From positions 558,001-622,000 of the forward strand of contig NZ_JAJAVE010000001.1 of NCBI RefSeq assembly GCF_020532675.1: DNA of 64,000 nucleotides, read 5' to 3'. Origin of the DNA: Methylobacillus gramineus (GTDB lineage: Bacteria; Pseudomonadota; Gammaproteobacteria; Burkholderiales; Methylophilaceae). Made by a program: the position numbers and the translations under genes. This document shows positions 8,911 through 17,835 of the stretch, in pieces (position 1 is the first letter of the stretch; the number at the start of each line of letters is the position of its first letter). Under the pieces are notes generated by a model. It saw nothing but the letters and a program-made list of their open reading frames with translations. It was not told the DNA's origin and searched no databases.

Positions 8911-10716
8911 ATGTCGCGCGCCCTCCGTAATATCGCCATTATCGCTCACGTCGATCATGGCAAAACCACCATGGTGGATAAACTTCTTCAGCAGGCTGGT
9001 ACTTTTGCCGCTCACCAACAGGTGACGGAACGTGTCATGGACTCTGGTGATATTGAAAAAGAACGTGGTATCACGATCTTGGCAAAAAACACTGCCGTCA
9101 ATTATGAAGGTACACATATTAATATCGTGGATACACCAGGACACGCCGACTTCGGTGGTGAGGTAGAGCGCGTATTAGGTATGGTAGATGGCGTGGTGTT
9201 GCTGGTAGATGCGGTTGAAGGCCCGATGCCACAAACCCGTTTCGTCACCAAGAAGGCACTTGCGCTTGGTCTGCGTCCTATCGTGGTGATCAACAAGGTC
9301 GACCGTCCAGGTGCCCGTATTGACTGGGTAATTAACCAGACGTTTGATTTGTTTGCCAATCTGGGTGCGACCGATGAACAGCTGGATTTCCCGGTTGTGT
9401 ATGCTTCTGCGCTGAATGGTTATGCCACATTGGATATCAACCAGGCTTCCGACAATATGCGGCCACTGTTTGATACCGTGCTGAGCCATGTTGCATCGCC
9501 AGAAGGTGATAGCAATGCGCCGTTGCAATTGCAGATTTCCGCGTTGGATTACTCTACTTATACAGGTCGTCTGGGTATTGGCCGTGTGCGTAATGGTCGT
9601 ATCAAGCCAGGCCAGGTAGTGGCTGTATTAAAAGGTGATGAGCAATTAGGTCAGGGCCGTATCAACCAGGTGCTGGGCTTCCAGGGCCTTGAGCGTGTGG
9701 CGGTTGAGGAGGCTGAGGCTGGCGATATCGTGATTATTTCAGGTATCGAGGAAATCGGTATCGGTGTGACGGTGGCTGATCGTGAAAACCCGATTGGTTT
9801 GCCTATTCTGGGTGTGGATGAACCTACCCTGACCATGGACTTTATGGTGAATACTTCACCGCTGGCAGGCACTGAGGGCAAGTTTGTAACCAGCCGCCAG
9901 ATTCGTGACCGCTTGACCAAGGAGCTGCTGATCAACGTGGCGCTGCGTGTTGAAGATACGGTGGATGCTGATGTGTTCCGTGTTTCTGGCCGTGGTGAGT
10001 TGCACCTGACCATCCTGCTGGAAAACATGCGTCGTGAAGGCTATGAGATTGCCGTTGGTAAGCCGCGCGTGGTTTACAAGGATGTCGATGGCCAGAAGTG
10101 CGAGCCTTATGAAATCCTCACAGTGGATCTGGAGGATGACTGCCAGGGCAGCGTGATGGAGGAGTTGGGTCGTCGTCGTGGCGAGCTGCAGAATATGGAG
10201 TCTGATGGTAACGGACGTACCCGCCTTGAGTACAAGATCCCGGCACGTGGCCTGATTGGTTTCCAGAGCGAGTTTCTGACCATGACCCGCGGTACAGGTC
10301 TGATGGCTCATATTTTTGATGAGTATGCTCCCGTGAAGGCAGATATGCCTGGTCGTCGTAACGGCGTGCTGATTTCCTCAGAACAGGGTGAGGCTGTGGC
10401 CTATGCGTTGTGGAAGCTGCAAGACCGTGGTCGTATGTTCGCAGTCCCTGGTGACAAGTTGTACGAAGGCATGATTATCGGTATTCATAGCCGTGATAAT
10501 GACTTGGTAGTTAACCCAATCAAGGGCAAGCAGCTGACCAACGTGCGTGCATCCGGTACTGATGAAGCCGTGCGTTTGATTCCACCAGTTCAGATCACGC
10601 TGGAGTCTGCGGTTGAGTTTATTGACGATGATGAGATTGTGGAAATTACGCCCAAAAACATCCGTATCCGCAAGCGTTACCTGCTAGAGCATGAGCGCAA
10701 GAGATCTTCCAAGTAA
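8911..10716 (+). CDS. typA: Translational GTPase TypA/BipA
   Basis: Ribosome-associated GTPase of 601 aa, close to the 607 aa of the E. coli protein. It has G1 AHVDHGKTT (residues 12-20), the EKERGITI switch region, G3 DTPGHADFGGE and G4 NKVDR, then EF-G-like domains and the TypA-specific C-terminal domain. I choose the ATG at 8911 because MSRALRNIAIIAHVDHGKTT matches the family N-terminus; the longer frame from 8845 adds 22 residues the family lacks. TypA acts in ribosome assembly and stress adaptation. It appears monocistronic, with a strong hairpin terminator 26 bp downstream. Confidence 0.97.
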   Translation: MSRALRNIAIIAHVDHGKTTMVDKLLQQAGTFAAHQQVTERVMDSGDIEKERGITILAKNTAVNYEGTHINIVDTPGHADFGGEVERVLGMVDGVVLLVDAVEGPMPQTRFVTKKALALGLRPIVVINKVDRPGARIDWVINQTFDLFANLGATDEQLDFPVVYASALNGYATLDINQASDNMRPLFDTVLSHVASPEGDSNAPLQLQISALDYSTYTGRLGIGRVRNGRIKPGQVVAVLKGDEQLGQGRINQVLGFQGLERVAVEEAEAGDIVIISGIEEIGIGVTVADRENPIGLPILGVDEPTLTMDFMVNTSPLAGTEGKFVTSRQIRDRLTKELLINVALRVEDTVDADVFRVSGRGELHLTILLENMRREGYEIAVGKPRVVYKDVDGQKCEPYEILTVDLEDDCQGSVMEELGRRRGELQNMESDGNGRTRLEYKIPARGLIGFQSEFLTMTRGTGLMAHIFDEYAPVKADMPGRRNGVLISSEQGEAVAYALWKLQDRGRMFAVPGDKLYEGMIIGIHSRDNDLVVNPIKGKQLTNVRASGTDEAVRLIPPVQITLESAVEFIDDDEIVEITPKNIRIRKRYLLEHERKRSSK

Positions 10717-10742
10717 TTTTGCCATTGAGTAGTATGCATTGA

Positions 10743-10770
10743 ACAAAACCCCGGCCTGCCGGGGTTTTGT
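10743..10770 (+). terminator. Rho-independent terminator after typA
   Basis: A perfect 12-bp stem (ACAAAACCCCGG paired with its complement) around a CCTG loop, whose 3' arm ends in a T-rich stretch continuing into CTTTTC. Confidence 0.9.
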
Positions 10771-10970
10771 CTTTTCAGGCTGGTCTATTCGTTCTTGTCC
10801 ATTACTTCTCAAGTCTTGAGCCATTCCTTGCTAGTCACATCTTTTTCTTATCCATGCTTGCCAATAGCGTAATCCTTATGCAGAATGGCTATTAATATAC
10901 AGTGTGGTATATAGCCCGCACCCTCCAAAGGGAACGGTTTTGCAATAGCAGCCGATAGAGTTGCATTGCA

Positions 10971-10976
10971 TATAAT
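10971..10976 (+). promoter_or_regulatory. Candidate -10 element (TPR/oxygenase gene)
   Basis: A perfect TATAAT lies 18 bp before the ATG at 10995, giving a very short leader. No clear -35 is found at 16-18 bp. The rest of the 278-bp gap after typA holds only the typA terminator. Confidence 0.4.
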
Positions 10977-10994
10977 GGACTATGGGGATGTGGT

Positions 10995-12716
10995 ATGAAG
11001 CAAGGTGTGCAAACGACCAGGCAGCCTGGTCAAAGTGATATACACGCGCTATTCAATCTATACAATACTGGTCAGTTATATCAGGCCGAGGTTAAGGCAC
11101 GTGATTTGCTCAAGCAGTATCCAAGTGCATTGGTGGTGTATAACGTGCTGGGTGTCTCGCTGGAAGGGCAAAAGAAATTTGAAGATGCTGTACAGGCTTA
11201 TCGCAAGGCTTTGGCTATCAATCCTTCTATTTCTGAAATGCATTTCAACCTGGGAGCGGTGCTGTCACAGCTGGGGCGCGATGATGAGGCGATCACGTCT
11301 TATCAGCGTGCCATTGCCATTAGCCCGGGGTTGGCGGTCGCGCATTTCAATTTGGCGACATTGCTGCAAACACGGCTATTGTTGGATGAGGCAATCCAGC
11401 ATTACCGTCAAGCGGTAGGAATAGAGCCTGGGTTTTATGAGGCCTATGGCAGCCTGGGAACGGCTTTGCAACAGCAAGGCCATCTGGATGACGCCATTGC
11501 CTGTTATCGGCAGGCGCTGGCAATCTCCGATCATGCATTAGGGCATTTCAACCTGGCGACGGCATTGCGTGATCATGGCGGGCTGGAGCAGGCCATCGCA
11601 CATTACCGTCAGGCGATTGTTTTGCAGCCCCGCTATGCGGATGCTTATAACAACATGGGGGAAGTGTTCCGAGATCAGGGCGATATGCAGCAGGCAGTGA
11701 CTTGTTACCAGCAGGCCCTGTTGATAACGCCTGGTCATCAAGCTGCTGCGTTTAACATGGCCCAGTTTCTTTATGATGCCCATCGCTTCGAAGAGGCGAT
11801 CCCCTATTTTGAGCAGTCGCGTCAAGAGGATTGGCAGGAACGCATACTCTATTGTCTTTATAAATCAGGGCAGTATCCACAATTTCAGCAGCGTTTACAG
11901 GTGCTTGTGGCGCAAGGTGAGCATGTGTCGCCATTTCTGGCAACGCTGTCAGCGCACTATGCGACCAATTTCAATGTGGCAGATCCTTATCGGTTTTGTA
12001 AAACCCCCATGGAGTTTGTTTTTCACCGCAGCATCGCACCCTTGGCTGAGCATAACAGTGCCTTGTTAACGGCCTTGCTGCATGACATCAATCTCACTGA
12101 AATTGCTGAGCGCAAGCAGGGGCGGCTCTATCATGGCATGCAATCTGCGGGTAATCTGTTTAAGCGTCAGGAACAATCATTCAAGACCTTGTCTGCATTG
12201 ATACGCCAGCAGGTTCAGGAGTATCAGCAACATTTTGCCGATAAAGACTGCGATCTGATGCGACATTTCCCCCAAGAGGTTGAGTTTACCAGTTCGTGGT
12301 ATGTGAGGATGCGCCAGGGTGGACATTTGACTTCGCATATTCATGAGATAGGCTGGCTCAGTGGCTGCGTGTACTTAGCACTGCCCAAACAGGCGGTGGG
12401 TAGCAATGATGGCAGCATAGAGTTCAGCACGCATGGGGATGAGTACCCCAAAATGCACGATCATTTTCCGGCGAGGGCTATTGCCCCTGCGGTTGGGGAT
12501 ATCGTGTTGTTTCCCTCATCATTGTTTCACCGCACCATTCCATTTCACTCGGATGAAGAGCGCATCTGCATTGCTTTTGATATCAAGCCTGCAGTCAAGT
12601 TTGCTAAAGATATGCTGAGTTTTAATAGCATGAAGATCATGTTGTTGGGCTGCGTTAATGTGCTAGTTACCGAGTTTGCCGAGGTGGCTGCCTGGTCATT
12701 ACGCGGTATGGTTTGA
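10995..12716 (+). CDS. TPR-repeat protein with C-terminal 2OG-Fe(II) oxygenase-like domain
   Basis: A 573-aa two-part protein. Residues about 15-290 are tandem tetratricopeptide repeats (recurrent AIAHYRQAI.L.P....A..N.G pattern, about eight units). Residues about 430-535 resemble the putative 2-oxoglutarate/Fe(II) oxygenase family often fused to TPRs: an HIHE motif (H448, H450), LSGCVYL, a distal H512 in SLFHRT, and an Arg shortly after (ERICIAFDI) that could bind 2-oxoglutarate. No signal peptide is seen, so it should be cytoplasmic. The substrate is unknown; a protein target held by the TPR arm is the simplest guess. It is flanked by unrelated genes and seems to be its own unit. Confidence 0.85.
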   Translation: MKQGVQTTRQPGQSDIHALFNLYNTGQLYQAEVKARDLLKQYPSALVVYNVLGVSLEGQKKFEDAVQAYRKALAINPSISEMHFNLGAVLSQLGRDDEAITSYQRAIAISPGLAVAHFNLATLLQTRLLLDEAIQHYRQAVGIEPGFYEAYGSLGTALQQQGHLDDAIACYRQALAISDHALGHFNLATALRDHGGLEQAIAHYRQAIVLQPRYADAYNNMGEVFRDQGDMQQAVTCYQQALLITPGHQAAAFNMAQFLYDAHRFEEAIPYFEQSRQEDWQERILYCLYKSGQYPQFQQRLQVLVAQGEHVSPFLATLSAHYATNFNVADPYRFCKTPMEFVFHRSIAPLAEHNSALLTALLHDINLTEIAERKQGRLYHGMQSAGNLFKRQEQSFKTLSALIRQQVQEYQQHFADKDCDLMRHFPQEVEFTSSWYVRMRQGGHLTSHIHEIGWLSGCVYLALPKQAVGSNDGSIEFSTHGDEYPKMHDHFPARAIAPAVGDIVLFPSSLFHRTIPFHSDEERICIAFDIKPAVKFAKDMLSFNSMKIMLLGCVNVLVTEFAEVAAWSLRGMV

Positions 12717-12834
12717 TGGTTTGCTTTGGTTGCCCTGGACCTTGTTTTCCCTGATCTGGTCCAGGGTTGCCGTTTTTAGCGCTTAAGGCCGGATTTCTCT
12801 TGCTCGATTGAGCGGCTGTGACTGAAGGATGCGT

Positions 12835-12840
12835 TATAAT
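12835..12840 (+). promoter_or_regulatory. Candidate -10 element of rmuC operon
   Basis: TATAAT lies just ahead of the second possible rmuC start at 12850. A TTGAGC at 12808 is 21 bp upstream, longer than ideal for a -35. If used, the transcript would begin close to 12847. Confidence 0.3.
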
Positions 12841-12849
12841 TTCATCCTT

Positions 12850-14178
12850 ATGACAGACACCCTTATCCTCCTTTTCTCGATAGCTTCCTTGCTGGTTTTG
12901 CTCTGGCTGGCTTACAAGCAAGGCAACTCCAAGGACGCCAGTCAGCAATTGCTGCAGCAGTTGGAAGAAAAACATCGCGAGATGCTGCGAGATCTGCATG
13001 ATGGCCTCAATAAGTTGGGCGATCGCCTGAATAATGCTTCCAGTGATCAAGCAGAACGCCTGCGTGCGGCCGTTGGCCAAGAGCTGCAACAGACACGGGA
13101 TGCAATGAAAACCCTGCAGCTTTCCCAAACTGAAAGCCTGGCACAGACGCGCGAAACTGTACTTGAGCGGTTGCATACCACCCTTGCGGAACAAGGCAAG
13201 GCTGAGCAATCGTTGATTCAGGACACCATGCTCAAGGCCACCACTCAATTGACGACCAGCATAGAAACCTTGACCAAGACCGTGGATGGCCGTCTGGAGC
13301 AGATCGGCGGCAAAGTGTCCGAACGCCTGGATGAAGGTTTCAAGAAAACGAACGATACCTTTGTTCGTGTCATGGAGCGCCTGGCGACCATTGATGAGGC
13401 GCAAAAGAAGATAGATGGACTCACCATGAATGTAGTGAGTTTGCAGGAGCTGCTGGGAGACAAGCGTTCACGTGGAGCTTTTGGTGAGGTGCAGTTAGAG
13501 GCCTTGGTGCGCAATGTGATGCCGGTGACTTCCTATGCCATGCAGCATGTGTTGAGTAACGGTACGCGGGTAGACTGTGCTTTGTTCTTGCCTGATCCGA
13601 CTGGCACGGTTGCGGTGGACTCCAAGTTTCCGTTGGAAAACTACCATCGCATGCTGGAGCGTGAAGTCAGTGAAGTAGAGCGTCTCAGCGCGCAACGCCA
13701 GTTCAAGGCCGATGTCAAAAAGCACGTAGATGATATCGCCAGCAAGTACATCATTCCCAATGTCACTTCAGACGGTGCAGTGATGTTTATCCCGGCCGAG
13801 GCTGTATTTGCCGAGATTCATGCCTATCACCCGGATATTGTGGATTACGCCATGAGTCGCAGGGTGTGGGTGGTATCGCCCACCACGCTGATGGCTGTGT
13901 TGAATACTGCACGAGCCGTGCTCAAGGATGTGGAAACACGTAAGCAGGTGCATATCATCAAAGATGAGCTGGGCAAGCTCGGCAAAGAGTTCTCGCGTTT
14001 TGATGTTCGCATGAAGAAGCTGGCGGATCATATACGGCAGGCGCATGAGGATGCCCTGGATGTACATACGACTAGCCAGAAGATTTCGCGCCGTTTTGCG
14101 CAGATTGAACGCGTGGAGCTTGAGGGCGAGGCGGAAGCCAGCCTGGCAATACCAGATAACGATATAGAGGATGAATGA
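12850..14178 (+). CDS. rmuC: RmuC family protein (recombination-limiting nuclease-like)
   Basis: A 442-aa protein from the ATG at 12850; an in-frame ATG at 12829 would add 7 residues and has GAAGG directly beside it, so the start is open. An N-terminal membrane segment (LILLFSIASLLVLLWLAY) is followed by a long coiled coil (about 25-200) and the RmuC core (about 200-420: RGAFGEVQLEALV, VDSKFPLENY, FIPAEAVFAEI, WVVSPTTLMAVL). The family limits inversions between short inverted repeats and has a predicted nuclease fold. It overlaps the next small gene through ATGA, suggesting translational coupling with the moaD-moaE genes downstream. Confidence 0.95.
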   Translation: MTDTLILLFSIASLLVLLWLAYKQGNSKDASQQLLQQLEEKHREMLRDLHDGLNKLGDRLNNASSDQAERLRAAVGQELQQTRDAMKTLQLSQTESLAQTRETVLERLHTTLAEQGKAEQSLIQDTMLKATTQLTTSIETLTKTVDGRLEQIGGKVSERLDEGFKKTNDTFVRVMERLATIDEAQKKIDGLTMNVVSLQELLGDKRSRGAFGEVQLEALVRNVMPVTSYAMQHVLSNGTRVDCALFLPDPTGTVAVDSKFPLENYHRMLEREVSEVERLSAQRQFKADVKKHVDDIASKYIIPNVTSDGAVMFIPAEAVFAEIHAYHPDIVDYAMSRRVWVVSPTTLMAVLNTARAVLKDVETRKQVHIIKDELGKLGKEFSRFDVRMKKLADHIRQAHEDALDVHTTSQKISRRFAQIERVELEGEAEASLAIPDNDIEDE

Positions 14179-14357
14179 TGAGTGAAGAACAAGGCTTGAT
14201 AATGTTGGTGCAGCAATATGCATCCAAATTCGGTATTACCTTCAGTTCCAGCCTGATGGACAATGAGCAGCACAAAGCCAGATTATTGATGTTGATGGCA
14301 GAGGCGATCAGCGGTAAGCGTGGCCCGGTGACTGATGAGGATGTCACTAGCGCATGA
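14175..14357 (+). CDS. Small conserved-looking hypothetical protein (60 aa)
   Basis: I do not recognise this family. It is a 60-aa acidic, soluble, probably helical protein (MSEEQGLIMLVQQYASKFGI at the N-terminus, ending DEDVTSA) with no membrane segment or metal motif. Its reality is supported by position: the start overlaps the rmuC stop and its own stop overlaps the moaD start (ATGA), leaving no free space in a tightly coupled operon. The true start may be the ATG at 14175 or the next one at 14178. A role linked to molybdopterin synthase or RmuC is possible but only inferred from context. Confidence 0.7.
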   Translation: MMSEEQGLIMLVQQYASKFGITFSSSLMDNEQHKARLLMLMAEAISGKRGPVTDEDVTSA

Positions 14358-14605
14358 TACAACTGCTGTATTTTGCCAGCTTGCGTGAGGCTTTGGGTAT
14401 TGAGGGTGAGGCATTACCTTTACCTGAAGTACTCAATATTTCGGCGCTGATGGCATTGCTGGCAGCGCGAGGTGGCGCCTGGCAAGAACAGTTTGCAGGT
14501 ACGCGCCCGCTGCGGGCCGCTATCAACCAAGCACTGGTTGCCAATAGTGCACTGGTGCAAGCTGGTGATGAAGTCGCCTTTTTCCCTCCGGTGACTGGCG
14601 GCTGA
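14354..14605 (+). CDS. moaD: Molybdopterin synthase small (sulphur-carrier) subunit
   Basis: An 83-aa ubiquitin-like sulphur carrier ending in the required Gly-Gly (PPVTGG), which is adenylated and thiocarboxylated before delivering sulphur to precursor Z with MoaE. The beta-grasp start IQLLYFASLREALG is typical. The ATG overlaps the stop of the 60-aa gene before it, and moaE begins 1 bp after its stop, so the two subunits are made together. It contributes to molybdenum cofactor synthesis; no molybdoenzyme is encoded nearby. Confidence 0.96.
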   Translation: MIQLLYFASLREALGIEGEALPLPEVLNISALMALLAARGGAWQEQFAGTRPLRAAINQALVANSALVQAGDEVAFFPPVTGG

Positions 14606-14606
14606 C

Positions 14607-15059
14607 ATGACAGTAAGCGTGCAGCAGGCAGATTTTGATGCAGGCGAAGAAATCCGTCGCTTGCGATTGGAAAATCCTGAAGCGGGTGCCGTTGTTTCCT
14701 TCGTGGGGCAGGTGCGTGACCTGAATCAGGGCGAAGAGGTGGCCAGCCTTACTCTGGAACACTATCCCGGCATGACGGAAAAGTCATTGACGGCGATCAT
14801 TACCCAGGCCCAACAACGCTGGGCCATACTGGATGTGACCGTGATTCATCGAATTGGCACCTTGCAGCCCATGGACCAGATCGTACTCGTTGCCGTTAGT
14901 AGTGCTCACCGAGGTGAAGCTTTTAACGCCTGCGAGTTCATCATGGATTACCTCAAGACCGAAGCACCGTTCTGGAAAAAAGAAACGACATCCAGCGGCG
15001 AGCACTGGCTGGCAGCGAGAGATAGCGACCAGTCAGCCAAACAGCGCTGGCATGAATAA
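14607..15059 (+). CDS. moaE: Molybdopterin synthase catalytic subunit
   Basis: A 150-aa large subunit of molybdopterin synthase, which converts cyclic pyranopterin monophosphate to molybdopterin with sulphur from MoaD. Family features are GAVVSFVGQVRD near residue 30, LTLEHYPGMTEK, VIHRIGTLQPMDQIVLVAVSSAHRGEAF, and the lysine-containing KTEAPFWKKE active-site region. It is the last gene of the rmuC/60-aa/moaD/moaE run; 66 bp separate it from the Lon-like protease gene, which may or may not share the transcript. Confidence 0.97.
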   Translation: MTVSVQQADFDAGEEIRRLRLENPEAGAVVSFVGQVRDLNQGEEVASLTLEHYPGMTEKSLTAIITQAQQRWAILDVTVIHRIGTLQPMDQIVLVAVSSAHRGEAFNACEFIMDYLKTEAPFWKKETTSSGEHWLAARDSDQSAKQRWHE

Positions 15060-15125
15060 CAGACGACAAGCCATTGTGCTTGACCTATCCAGCCTTACAT
15101 TACTTACTTTTAAACTGCCAGCCTG

Positions 15126-17276
15126 ATGCATCATACACTTAGCCCTCAACAACTTACCCGCGAGATTGCTCCGCCAACCCTTGGTTTTAGCGATACCTCT
15201 GAATTAGTGGCTGAAGCCCGTGATTCAGCTGGGCAGTGGATAGGCCAGCAACGGGCCGCTGAGGCTGCGCAGTTCGGTCTGCGCATGGCACAGCCGGGAT
15301 ATCACATGCTTGTGATTGGTGAGCCAGGCTCGGGCCGGACTTCATTGTTGCTGCGATTGCTGAGGCAGGCATCAGCAAGTCATGCCGCACCGACGGATCT
15401 TGTTTGCCTGTTGAATTTCACTACGCCTGAAAAGCCTTTGCTGCTTCGTTTGGTTGCAGGCAAGGGGGCTGAGCTACGCTTGTTGCTGGAGCAGTTTGTC
15501 CGCAGGCAAATCCGGGCAATTCCAGGGCTGGTGCATTCAGAGCGCTTGCCCAAGACGCCACATGCAGATCCATTGGTTCACCCAGACAGCCGGCTCAAGA
15601 CCTATCTTGAAGAGGAGCTGGCCACCATCAGGCAACAGGTAGCGGCAGACCTATTGCAGCCTCAAGTGTTTGATCATTGGATCCAGCAGTTGGTGCAGGA
15701 GGTGGTTGAGAACATGGATGTGTTCATTACGACGGCCAATAGTGATGCAGAGGGTATGCAGGAAGCCTTTCTGAGCCGGTTTCGTGCCAATCTGCTGGTG
15801 AATAATGGCGATGTGCAGGGCGCCCCAGTGATTTATGACGATGATCCGGGTTATCAAACCCTGTTTGGTGGAATTGAGAGTGCGGGTGAGCAGGGGCATG
15901 TGCCAGACTTTATGCGCCTTAAAGCCGGTAATATCCTGCGTGCTGATGGCGGCTGCCTGGTGTTGCACCTGGAGGATATTCTCCAGGACCAGCAAGGCTC
16001 GCATCCATTACTCGATAAACTTGGCCGCGTGCTGCGCAACCGCAAAGTGCAAATTGAGGATTCTGGTAGTGGTGCTGGACAAGGCACATTAAGCTCTTTG
16101 CTACCTGATGCACTGCCTGTAGATTTCAAGCTGATCCTGATTGCCAGTCGAGAAGACTATTACCATCTGCATGAAGAGCATCCCGAATTTCTTGAACATT
16201 TCCGCATTAAAATTGATTTTGCCGAGAGTGTAACCGCTACGCCAGCAATCTATCGGCAACTGGCATGCCATATTGCCCAGGTAAGCGATGAAAACCGCTT
16301 GCCCCATTTCACGGCAGCGGCAGTGGCCCGCCTGTTACAAACCATGCATGGCTGGGCAGAAGATCAGATGCGTCTCAGCTTGAATATAGGCGCATTGCAT
16401 CCATTGATACTGGAAAGCGCTGCCTTTGCATCACCTAACCAGTTGGTTGGACTTGCTGAAGTGGATACTGCCATCAATACCGCGCGCAGCCGTCATGATT
16501 ATGCTGAACAGCAAATCCGCGAGTCCATCCTAGATGGTGAGCTGATGATACAAGTGCAGGGCCGCGAAGTGGGGCAGATCAATGGCTTGACCCATATTGA
16601 TATGGGTGATGTGGCATTTGGCTCACCAGTCCGCATCTCTGCACGTTGTTATCCTGGGCGGGATGGCATTATCAATATTGACCGTGAAGTCGAGATGACA
16701 GGCCCGCAGCATGATAAAGGCCTTTTCATCATGCAAAGCTGGCTGGCGGCCAATTTTGCCAACCTGGCCCCACTTTCACTCAATGCTTCGATTGTGTTTG
16801 AGCAGGAATATCATGGCGTGGAAGGCGACTCAGCCTCGTGTGCCGAACTTTATGCCTTGCTTTCCACCTTGTCTGGCCTGCCCTTGCCACAAGGGGTGGC
16901 GGTGACTGGCGCGCTTAACCAGCATGGTGAGGTACTCCCCATCGGCGGTATCAATGAAAAAATTGAAGGCCATTTCCGCCTGTGCGAAAAATTTGGCTTG
17001 GATGGCAAGCAGGGGGTGTTGGTACCCGCTCGAAATTTGAGACATCTGCTACTCAGTGATGATGTGATCAACGCGGTTGAGCAAAAACTTTTTCATATCC
17101 ATGCGATTGATTATGTGCTGGAAGGCATTGAATACCTCACTGGCATGCCAGTCGGTAGTCTGGATGAGCTGGGAGATTACCGTCCTGACACGGTGCTTGG
17201 TCGTGTACAACGTACGCTGGAAAGCTACCGCACTATCTATAAGGCCAATCGCAGCTTGCGTCAGGAATCGCAATGA
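15126..17276 (+). CDS. Lon-like ATP-dependent protease (AAA_32 / S16 type)
   Basis: A 716-aa Lon-family protein with the protease domain at the C-terminus. Catalytic Ser569 (GDSAS) and Lys612 (GGINEKIEG) are 43 residues apart, as in classical Lon. The N-terminal ATPase part belongs to the divergent AAA_32 group: its P-loop reads GEPGSGRT (65-72) with Arg71 where Lys is normal, and the Walker B-like stretch reads LVLHLEDI. The family includes members with lost nucleotide-binding residues, so ATP use is uncertain. Likely a cytoplasmic quality-control or regulatory protease. It overlaps hslR, a heat-shock RNA-binding gene, by 4 bp, which suggests a shared proteostasis role. Confidence 0.92.
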   Translation: MHHTLSPQQLTREIAPPTLGFSDTSELVAEARDSAGQWIGQQRAAEAAQFGLRMAQPGYHMLVIGEPGSGRTSLLLRLLRQASASHAAPTDLVCLLNFTTPEKPLLLRLVAGKGAELRLLLEQFVRRQIRAIPGLVHSERLPKTPHADPLVHPDSRLKTYLEEELATIRQQVAADLLQPQVFDHWIQQLVQEVVENMDVFITTANSDAEGMQEAFLSRFRANLLVNNGDVQGAPVIYDDDPGYQTLFGGIESAGEQGHVPDFMRLKAGNILRADGGCLVLHLEDILQDQQGSHPLLDKLGRVLRNRKVQIEDSGSGAGQGTLSSLLPDALPVDFKLILIASREDYYHLHEEHPEFLEHFRIKIDFAESVTATPAIYRQLACHIAQVSDENRLPHFTAAAVARLLQTMHGWAEDQMRLSLNIGALHPLILESAAFASPNQLVGLAEVDTAINTARSRHDYAEQQIRESILDGELMIQVQGREVGQINGLTHIDMGDVAFGSPVRISARCYPGRDGIINIDREVEMTGPQHDKGLFIMQSWLAANFANLAPLSLNASIVFEQEYHGVEGDSASCAELYALLSTLSGLPLPQGVAVTGALNQHGEVLPIGGINEKIEGHFRLCEKFGLDGKQGVLVPARNLRHLLLSDDVINAVEQKLFHIHAIDYVLEGIEYLTGMPVGSLDELGDYRPDTVLGRVQRTLESYRTIYKANRSLRQESQ

Positions 17277-17668
17277 GTGATGCCGAAGGCAAATGTCGAC
17301 TGGATAAATGGCTATGGGCTGCGCGTTTCTTCAAGACGCGTAGCCTGGCAACAGATGCGATTGAGAGTGGCAAAATCCATGTGGATGGTGATCGGGTAAA
17401 GCCAGCCAAGGAAGTACGCCTTGGTCAAGTGATTCATATCAGGCGCAAGGAGCTGGAAATGCATGTGGTGGTACGCGGCCTGTCCATTCAGCGCCGTGGC
17501 GCGCCAGAGGCCGCCTTGCTATTTGAAGAAACGCCAGAAAGCCTGGCGAAGCGTGAAAACCTTGCTGTCACAAGGGAAGCTGATCATGCTCGCCGAGACC
17601 GTGGCTTGGGCAGGCCTACCAAACGGCAACAGCGCGATATCAAAAAGTTTACCGGGATAGACTGGTAG
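17273..17668 (+). CDS. hslR: Heat-shock protein 15, S4-domain RNA-binding protein
   Basis: A 131-aa Hsp15 homologue. The S4 RNA-binding domain (CRLDKWLWAARFFKTRSLA through VIHIRR) covers residues 8-62, and a basic C-terminal tail rich in Arg and Lys (RRDRGLGRPTKRQQRDIKK) follows, as in the family. Hsp15 binds 50S subunits carrying nascent chains after heat shock and helps rescue them. The ATG overlaps the stop of the Lon-like protease gene (ATGA), so expression is coupled. The 167 bp after it hold no gene or clear terminator. Confidence 0.96.
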   Translation: MSDAEGKCRLDKWLWAARFFKTRSLATDAIESGKIHVDGDRVKPAKEVRLGQVIHIRRKELEMHVVVRGLSIQRRGAPEAALLFEETPESLAKRENLAVTREADHARRDRGLGRPTKRQQRDIKKFTGIDW

Positions 17669-17835
17669 CAGCTCGTTGTTTTGTGTGTATGACAGCTAAA
17701 ACAATGTCAGCGTTATTGCCAGGCTTTGAGTTGAGAATAATATCGTCTGCATACTCAAGGTGCGCTGGTTGAGTCCCATTTCCGGGATCAACCTGAAGCG
17801 CTACTGACTTATTTCAGCAAATAACTCGCTGATGA

